A program made the position numbers and the translations under genes. A stretch of 64,000 nt of DNA from Pseudomonas entomophila (GTDB lineage Bacteria > Pseudomonadota > Gammaproteobacteria > Pseudomonadales > Pseudomonadaceae): assembly GCF_029478665.1 (NCBI RefSeq), contig NZ_JARPQB010000028.1:1-64000 (forward strand), in the 5' to 3' direction. Below the pieces are notes generated by a model, which was given only the letters and a program-made list of their open reading frames with translations, was not told where the DNA came from and made no database searches. Below, one piece after another: positions 59,372-64,000 of the stretch (positions are counted from its first letter, which is position 1; each line of letters opens with the position of its first letter).

Positions 59372-59641
59372 ATGAGCACAGACGACACCACGCCCCACAC
59401 CACGGTGGGCAAGACCAAGTTCTAGCAGGGTGCAAAGCATACCGACCCGCTGTTCTGCATCGAACCCGGTATCCCTTGCCAGCACGCACGGGAACAGGCT
59501 TCTGAGTTGATGGGCTGCGTGTGCGACCTGACCATCACCGGCATCATGGAGGACAAGCCTCAGCTGATCTGGGCGTCGTATTACCTGAGCGCGCTGGCCA
59601 AGGCGCTGATGGATGATGCGGAGTTGGGGATGAAGCACTGA
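59372..59641 (+). pseudogene. DUF3077 family gene, copy 4, nonsense mutation
   Basis: The frame matches copies 1-3 over all 89 codons, but codon 18 (TAC in the others) is TAG at 59423-59425. Everything after it is conserved, so the mutation is recent. No likely restart lies close by. Confidence 0.88.
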
Positions 59642-59658
59642 CCTCCAGGTACATGCGG

Positions 59659-59800
59659 GCCCTGTAGGAGCGGCCTTGTGCCGCGAAAGGGCTGCGTAGC
59701 AGCCCCGGCAATCTTCGCAGCACATCAGAAACAGGGGGGCCGCTTTGCGGCCCTTTCCGACCGGTCCGACGCCTCGGCAAGGCCGCTCCCACAAGGGTAC
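59659..59800. repeat. REP cluster
   Basis: CCTGTAGGAGCGGCCTTGTG (59661-59680) and a diverged inverse copy near 59750-59800 (GCAAGGCCGCTCCCACA) flank GCTGCGTAGCAGC. It is the same class as the element at 45567-45658. The nearest genes are the dead DUF3077 copy and the gene at 59912. Confidence 0.75.
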
Positions 59801-59911
59801 TAGTCGCGAGCAAGCCCAGGCGTGAGCCTGCCAGGGCCGTTCGACGATGACATTGGCATCGGCAAGCTTTTCCTGTATCACGACCGCTTTACACCACGCC
59901 AGGGAAGCCCC

Positions 59912-60379
59912 ATGCACCACCGCCTCACCGCCATCTGCCACAAAGCCTGTTTTTCCCGCAGCACTTGCGCCTGGTTGGCCATCGATGATGTGCCGATCGA
60001 AGTGTGGCTGGCCCAGCACCTGGCCTTTCCCGACCTCGAACGCCATGGCCTGGCGCTGATGTGGCTGCTGGACGAGGAGGAGGACGCCCTAGCCTACCGC
60101 CGCATCATCCCCGCCGAGGATGGCACCTCCACCCTGGTGCCGCTGCTGGTATGCAGCGACGACATGAATTTTGACTGCTTCGCGCTGATGACCGAGCAGG
60201 TGATCGACGGCGACACCGTGCACTGGCGGCGGTTCGGGCACAGCGCCACCGGTGGGCTGGAAGTGGGGGCTTCCATGCACTGGTATCCAGACAGCAAACC
60301 GGTGAGCTTCAAACTAAGCGACTTCAACCATGCGATAAGTGAGCACAGTCGGCTGATCAAGGCATGTGTCGGGCAGTAG
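59912..60379 (+). CDS. Hypothetical protein near the vgrG remnant
   Basis: This 155-residue protein opens MHHRLTAICHKACFSRSTCAWL. It is acidic, with DEEEDALAYRRIIPAEDGTS in the middle and a C-terminal helix. No signal peptide is present. It might be an immunity or adaptor protein because of its convergent neighbour, but nothing in the sequence shows that. A GTG at 59822 could extend it by 30 residues, though that part overlaps REP-flanking DNA. Confidence 0.6.
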   Translation: MHHRLTAICHKACFSRSTCAWLAIDDVPIEVWLAQHLAFPDLERHGLALMWLLDEEEDALAYRRIIPAEDGTSTLVPLLVCSDDMNFDCFALMTEQVIDGDTVHWRRFGHSATGGLEVGASMHWYPDSKPVSFKLSDFNHAISEHSRLIKACVGQ

Positions 60380-60385
60380 CCACAG

Positions 60386-60835
60386 TCACCCTGCCGCAAC
60401 AAAGGGCTCGACTTCATGGTCGCCACGCGTTGCAGCCTCCCCCGTGGCGACATCAAAACAGTAGACGGTGCCGTAGAAATCCACGACTTCCACATGGTCA
60501 GGCGCCAGTTGAAAAGCTCCGGTGAAGATATCGGCACCCATGGCTTTCCAGATGACGTCGCCCTCCGGGGACAGGCAGGTGATTTCCAGCTCGCCGTGCG
60601 AAATCAATACACGCTGCTGCGCTGCCCAATAGAGACCGAAACACGTCGCCAGATCCACCTTGCGTGACCAAAGCAGGTCATGGGGAGGGATCAGCGACAC
60701 GCAGGCAACCTGGTTGCCCACGGCCAGCACCAGCTTGTCGTCGATCAACAGCGCCGAATGTGCATGTATCCCTGCATAAACCCATGGCCGACATATTATT
60801 CCAGCCCAATAATTATTGGCCCGGAATAATTCCAT
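60386..60835 (-). CDS. Immunity-like protein overlapping vgrG
   Basis: This 149-residue protein opens MELFRANNYWAGIICRPWVY. The repeating beta pattern (SALLIDDKLVLAVGNQVACVS, VLISHGELEITCLSPEGDVIW, VDFYGTVYCFDVATGEA) suggests blades of a propeller or a beta sandwich. Similar small proteins that I recall lie downstream of T6SS tip or Rhs genes and are thought to be immunity proteins. Its ATG lies 23 bases inside the end of vgrG, and a 36-bp palindrome covers codons 2-13. No toxin gene remains next to it, so it may be an orphan. Confidence 0.65.
   Translation of the reverse strand: MELFRANNYWAGIICRPWVYAGIHAHSALLIDDKLVLAVGNQVACVSLIPPHDLLWSRKVDLATCFGLYWAAQQRVLISHGELEITCLSPEGDVIWKAMGADIFTGAFQLAPDHVEVVDFYGTVYCFDVATGEAATRGDHEVEPFVAAG
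60795..60830 (-). other. Palindrome at the vgrG stop / immunity start
   Basis: On the minus-strand RNA, 18 bases pair with the next 18 with 16 Watson-Crick pairs, one G-U and one mismatch. The vgrG TAA is at the centre, and the immunity ATG lies three bases outside the stem. Such a hairpin would hinder translation of the second gene unless ribosomes finishing vgrG open it. Confidence 0.7.
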
Positions 60836-62024
60836 CCAAACCCCGCCCCTGACAGCTGCAGCACACACAACCACTGATCAGCGGCTGGTCGGGATCACCT
60901 TCAAGAAAAGTCACCCTGACCTCCATCCCCGTCCGAGGCGGCATGCTTTCGCAATGCCAGTCGGAGACCAGCCTCAGCCAGCAACTGCGCGTGTCGCCAA
61001 CCCGTTCTTCGCGATCCCACGGGAACTCGACCTTGACCCTGGCCAAGCGCCGATCACTCCGAACCGCCTCATCCTCCACGGCAACGACCACCGCGGTCTG
61101 GTTGCCGGGCACCTGGGGTTTCCTGTGAGCCAACGGCGGACGGTAGCTCGCGTGCCACGCATACCCTGTGAAGCGGTTTCGGTACCCCTGATGAAAGTCA
61201 CCCTCGTTGCCAGTAGCGACGTATTCACCAGACAGCAGTGGCTGCCGCCCTTCATGAATAACCTGGGTCAGCAACCAAGGGGCATTCCACGCGTTGTGCG
61301 GATGGCCCGAAATTTCCAGCACATGGCCACTGGCCAAGCGCGGCTGGTCACTGTGCCCTTCCGTTCGCCGACAAGCCGCGTGGTGGCGCTCCATCAGGTG
61401 CTTGATCACCGGCTCGTCGGCGACGCTGTCGGGCGCTTGCCTGTAGGCCGTCGGGATGCCACTTCTGGTAAAGGCCGACTGATGATCGCCCAGCACCAGC
61501 ACATGCCCCCGCGCACTGTGTTGAAAGTGGAAGTGGATACCCTCCTCTTCGCACAGGCGCTGGACAAAATGCAGGTCCGTTTCGTCGTACTGGGTGCAGA
61601 TATCGCGTGCAGGGTAGTTCGCCCGCAGCTCAAGCCGATAGGCTTCGCCCAGTATCCCGTGCTCTTCCAGTATCAAGGCAACGATTTCCGGCGCCGATAA
61701 CCGCTGATAGATCCGTTGGTTGATGCGGTGGCGCAAGTAGGACAACTGCGGCACCAGGGCCAACTTGTAGCGTGGCTCATCACCGCATTGGGCGACGTGG
61801 TAGACGCGCCCATGTACACCGTTGCCCTCGGTGTCGAAGGCCAGGAAAGCCTCGCGGTCGATCAAGCCGTCGAAGTCCAGGTCAGCCCGTTCGCCGACCA
61901 GTTCCACATTGAAGAAGTACGGCCTGCTGATGGCCTCTTCGCCGCTGAACGCGAGCACGTGAAGGCCATGTTCGACACCGTCGATGGTCAAGCTGAAGTG
62001 GGTCTGCCGGGTTGGGCTGAACAT
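60813..62024 (-). CDS. vgrG: Shortened VgrG-type T6SS tip protein
   Basis: This protein of 403 residues has a normal VgrG start (MFSPTRQTHFSLTIDG; ATG at 62024) and the gp27-like part (YDETDLHFVQRLCEEEGIHF, FQHSARGHVLVLGDH). It runs into the OB-fold (VKVEFPWDREERVGDTRSCW, EVRVTFLEGDPDQPLISG). There the family's usual continuation is replaced by CVCCSCQGRGLDGIIPGQ and a stop. The gp5 needle and any C-terminal effector, some 200 or more residues, are missing. The junction suggests a deletion that joined the tip gene to the immunity-like gene. Whether the product still trimerises is doubtful. Confidence 0.85.
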   Translation of the reverse strand: MFSPTRQTHFSLTIDGVEHGLHVLAFSGEEAISRPYFFNVELVGERADLDFDGLIDREAFLAFDTEGNGVHGRVYHVAQCGDEPRYKLALVPQLSYLRHRINQRIYQRLSAPEIVALILEEHGILGEAYRLELRANYPARDICTQYDETDLHFVQRLCEEEGIHFHFQHSARGHVLVLGDHQSAFTRSGIPTAYRQAPDSVADEPVIKHLMERHHAACRRTEGHSDQPRLASGHVLEISGHPHNAWNAPWLLTQVIHEGRQPLLSGEYVATGNEGDFHQGYRNRFTGYAWHASYRPPLAHRKPQVPGNQTAVVVAVEDEAVRSDRRLARVKVEFPWDREERVGDTRSCWLRLVSDWHCESMPPRTGMEVRVTFLEGDPDQPLISGCVCCSCQGRGLDGIIPGQ

Positions 62025-62127
62025 CCGCTGTTCCCTCTCTACATAAGCCAAGGATGACGCGCACGAAGCCACTGCCGCCATGAACACGGAGGCAGGCATC
62101 GGGCTGCAGGCGAAACTTCAGGTCAGG

Positions 62128-63231
62128 TCAAACGCCACTTTTCACTTTGGTCCAGACCCGGGTGCGGATTCGTTCGAGTTTCAACGGCAGTGGCTCGAGC
62201 GGAATCAGCGTGGCGACCGTCTGCTTGTCGGGGTAGATCCAGGGGTTGTCCCGCAGCGCCTGTTCGACAAACTGGGTGGCGTCCTTGTTGGCGTTGGGGT
62301 ACAGCGTGTGGTTCGAGGTCTTGGCGATCACTTCCGGGCGCATCATGTAGTTGATGAACGCCAGGCCCTCCTTGGGGTGGGGCGCATCCTTGAGCAACAC
62401 CAGGTTTTCCGACCACACCAGCGCGCCTTCGCGAGGCAGGCTGTAGGTGATCCGGCGCCCGGTGTTGTTCTTCTCGTTGATTGCCTGCGCGGCCAGGGCG
62501 CCGTTGGCCCAGCCCACCACCGCGCAGATATTGCCGTCGGCCATGTCGGTGTCGATACGCGACGAGTCGAAATACAGCACGTACGGGCGGATTTTCATCA
62601 GCAGGTCTTGCGCCTTCTGGTAATCCGCCGGGTTGCTGCTGTTGCTGGGCAGCCCGAGGTAGTTCAAGGCAATCGAGATGATCTCGCTGGGCGAGTCGAG
62701 CATCGCCACGCCGCACGACTTCAGCTTGCTGATGTTCTCTTCCTTGAAGATCAGGTCCCAGCTGTTCACCGGCGCCTGGTCACCCAAGGCCGCCTTGACC
62801 TTGTCGATGTCGTAGCCGATGCCGGTGGTGCCCCACAGGTAGGGCACCGCGTAGCGATTGCCGGGGTCGTTGACCGCCAGCTGGGCGAGGATGTCCGGGT
62901 CGATATGCGCCAAGTTGCCCAGTTGCGCACGGTCCAGCGGCTGCAGCACGCCCGCCGCGATCAGCGTGGGCAGCACATTGGAAGTGGCCACCACCACGTC
63001 ATACCCGGTGCGCCCGGCCATGACCTTGCTCTGCATGATGTCGGCGCTGTCGAACGCGTCCATGTGCACGCGGGTGCCGGTTTCCTGCTCGAAGGCCTTC
63101 GGGGTCTCCGGCGCCAGCAGCCCGAACCAGTTGTACAGGTGCACCCCGGGCTCGGCGGCCGCCACCGAGGTGCTGATCGCCGCGCAGAGCAGCGAGGCCG
63201 AAAAAAGGGTTCGCAAACGTGACGTTCTCAT
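62128..63231 (-). CDS. Polyamine-type periplasmic binding protein (PotF/SpuD family)
   Basis: This 367-residue protein has a Sec signal peptide (MRTSRLRTLFSASLLCAAIS, cleaved near VAAAEP) and the PotF fold: VHLYNWFGLLAPETPKAFE, YDVVVATSNVLPTLIAAG, YLWGTTGIGYDIDKV. Family members bring putrescine, spermidine or related amines to an ABC transporter. No transporter genes lie within the window. The divergent LuxR-type gene (140 bp apart) probably controls it. ATG at 63231 puts the signal peptide at the end; the longer start at 63285 does not. Confidence 0.87.
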   Translation of the reverse strand: MRTSRLRTLFSASLLCAAISTSVAAAEPGVHLYNWFGLLAPETPKAFEQETGTRVHMDAFDSADIMQSKVMAGRTGYDVVVATSNVLPTLIAAGVLQPLDRAQLGNLAHIDPDILAQLAVNDPGNRYAVPYLWGTTGIGYDIDKVKAALGDQAPVNSWDLIFKEENISKLKSCGVAMLDSPSEIISIALNYLGLPSNSSNPADYQKAQDLLMKIRPYVLYFDSSRIDTDMADGNICAVVGWANGALAAQAINEKNNTGRRITYSLPREGALVWSENLVLLKDAPHPKEGLAFINYMMRPEVIAKTSNHTLYPNANKDATQFVEQALRDNPWIYPDKQTVATLIPLEPLPLKLERIRTRVWTKVKSGV

Positions 63232-63370
63232 GCAACATCCTTGTCCAGACGATTGTTGTCTCATGGCCATCCCAAGCCTTGGCACCGACTATACCGGGCA
63301 CGCCCGGAGAGTAAATACCTCGAAATACTTACCTCTGGCCTACGCATCCTTAACCCAAAAGGGGTAGAAA

Positions 63371-64000
63371 ATGCCGTTCGACCTCCATGGACTGGCGTGG
63401 CACCGAACGATCGGCAAGCTGATCATGCAACTGAACCGGCCGGAGTTCTGGAGTTCGCTGGTTCGGGCGCTGAATGAATACGTGCAGATCGACAACTGGG
63501 TGGTGCTGATTTTCGGCAGCCAGCACGTGGAAGTGGTGAGCCTGCCCGAAGTGGCCGATGCGGAAGAGGTGGATGCGTTCATCCATCGCTATGTGACGGA
63601 GCTGTATCTGCTCGACCCGTTCTACATCGCCAATCGAGAGAACCCCCAGAGCGGTTTCTTCCACCTGCTGGATATCGCGCCGGAGTACTTTCTCGAAACC
63701 GAGTACTACCACCAGTACTTTGCACAGTACATTTCGGTGGATGAAGCGCAGTACAACGTGCAGCTCGACGCCGACAGAACGCTGTGCATTTCCATCGGCA
63801 GCAAGGTGCGTTTCAGCCAAGATCAAATCACCATTCTCGACATCATCAAGCCCTGGGTGACAGCCTTGATGCACCAGCGCATGTGCTTTGAAAGCGATGC
63901 CGAGAAAAATCTTGCAGAACCGCCGCCACGGCAAGAAACGCTGGCCCAGCTGGGTGCGCAGTTGACGACGCGGGAAAGCGACGTGCTCAGGCTGCTGTTG
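63371..64000 (+). CDS. LuxR-type regulator, cut by the window end
   Basis: An open frame of 210 codons runs from the ATG at 63371 to the last base. It begins MPFDLHGLAWHRTIGKLIMQ. The N-terminal 150 residues form a mixed sensor-like domain (WVVLIFGSQHVEVVSLPEV, YVTELYLLDPFYIANRENP). The last visible residues, AQLTTRESDVLRLLL, open the LuxR/FixJ helix-turn-helix. It is divergent from the polyamine-binding protein gene and is its likely regulator. GGGGTAGAAA precedes the ATG. The remaining 50 or so residues lie outside the window. Confidence 0.85.
   Translation, partial: MPFDLHGLAWHRTIGKLIMQLNRPEFWSSLVRALNEYVQIDNWVVLIFGSQHVEVVSLPEVADAEEVDAFIHRYVTELYLLDPFYIANRENPQSGFFHLLDIAPEYFLETEYYHQYFAQYISVDEAQYNVQLDADRTLCISIGSKVRFSQDQITILDIIKPWVTALMHQRMCFESDAEKNLAEPPPRQETLAQLGAQLTTRESDVLRLLL

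Noticed and set aside
53864..59641. Repeat array considered as CRISPR
   Set aside because: The repeats are coding cassettes and REP pairs of 66-270 bases, not short direct repeats with uniform unique spacers, and no cas gene is present.
60664..60852. Plus-strand 62-codon frame ending in NNYWPGIIPSKPRP
   Set aside because: Its resemblance to the immunity protein's NNYWAGI comes from the palindrome at 60795-60830 being read on the other strand, not from a second gene copy.

Overview
The window reads as a chromosome segment of a GC-rich gamma-proteobacterium, almost certainly a Pseudomonas of the P. putida group. The grounds are family and synteny recognition: phnWX beside a fad-type operon, the ldcA / dnaQ / rnhA / gloB / mltD / yej block, a fused shaAB antiporter operon, and many REP palindromes built on a GTAGGAGC core. 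No database search was possible. Most of the window is ordinary core genome with tight operons. Two long stretches and one short island are accessory.

Layout. 0.4-8.4 kb: an RhtA-type exporter, a small lipoprotein, an M24B aminopeptidase, a DUF3182 protein overlapping an alpha/beta hydrolase, the soxR / monooxygenase pair around a clear SoxR box, and an XRE-cupin regulator divergent from a second EamA exporter. Both exporter promoters carry the same palindromic operator. 8.6-14.6 kb: the six-gene sha (mrp/pha) cation/proton antiporter operon. 14.7-18.4 kb: small unknown genes, a chemoreceptor and a DksA2-like protein. 18.7-34.6 kb: a 1512-residue DUF6543-type toxin-like protein, a five-gene beta-oxidation operon, a 1516-residue LRR/NEL ubiquitin-ligase-like protein and an AraC regulator. 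34.6-37.6 kb: LysR regulator and phnWX for 2-aminoethylphosphonate use. 37.7-45.5 kb: chrR, ldcA, dnaQ, rnhA, a methyltransferase, gloB and mltD. 45.8-53.2 kb: a yej-type peptide ABC transporter with two tandem binding proteins.

53.2-62.0 kb is an accessory island. It holds an AT-rich unknown gene, four copies of a decaying small-protein cassette (an 81-residue protein, a REP pair, an 89-residue DUF3077 protein), an IS256-type remnant, an AT-rich gene whose residues fit a Ulp1-like (CE clan) cysteine protease, and a shortened vgrG overlapping an immunity-like gene. The first and third cassettes are preceded by a leader that folds as a three-way junction with compensatory base changes between the copies. 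In the intact copy the leader ends in a hairpin that covers the ribosome binding site. The window closes with a polyamine-type binding protein divergent from a LuxR-type regulator cut by the window edge.

The most interesting items are the structured leader, the Ulp1-like protein (with the NEL and DUF6543 proteins it makes three candidate host-directed proteins in 40 kb), the shared XRE-cupin operator, and the hairpin at the vgrG/immunity overlap.
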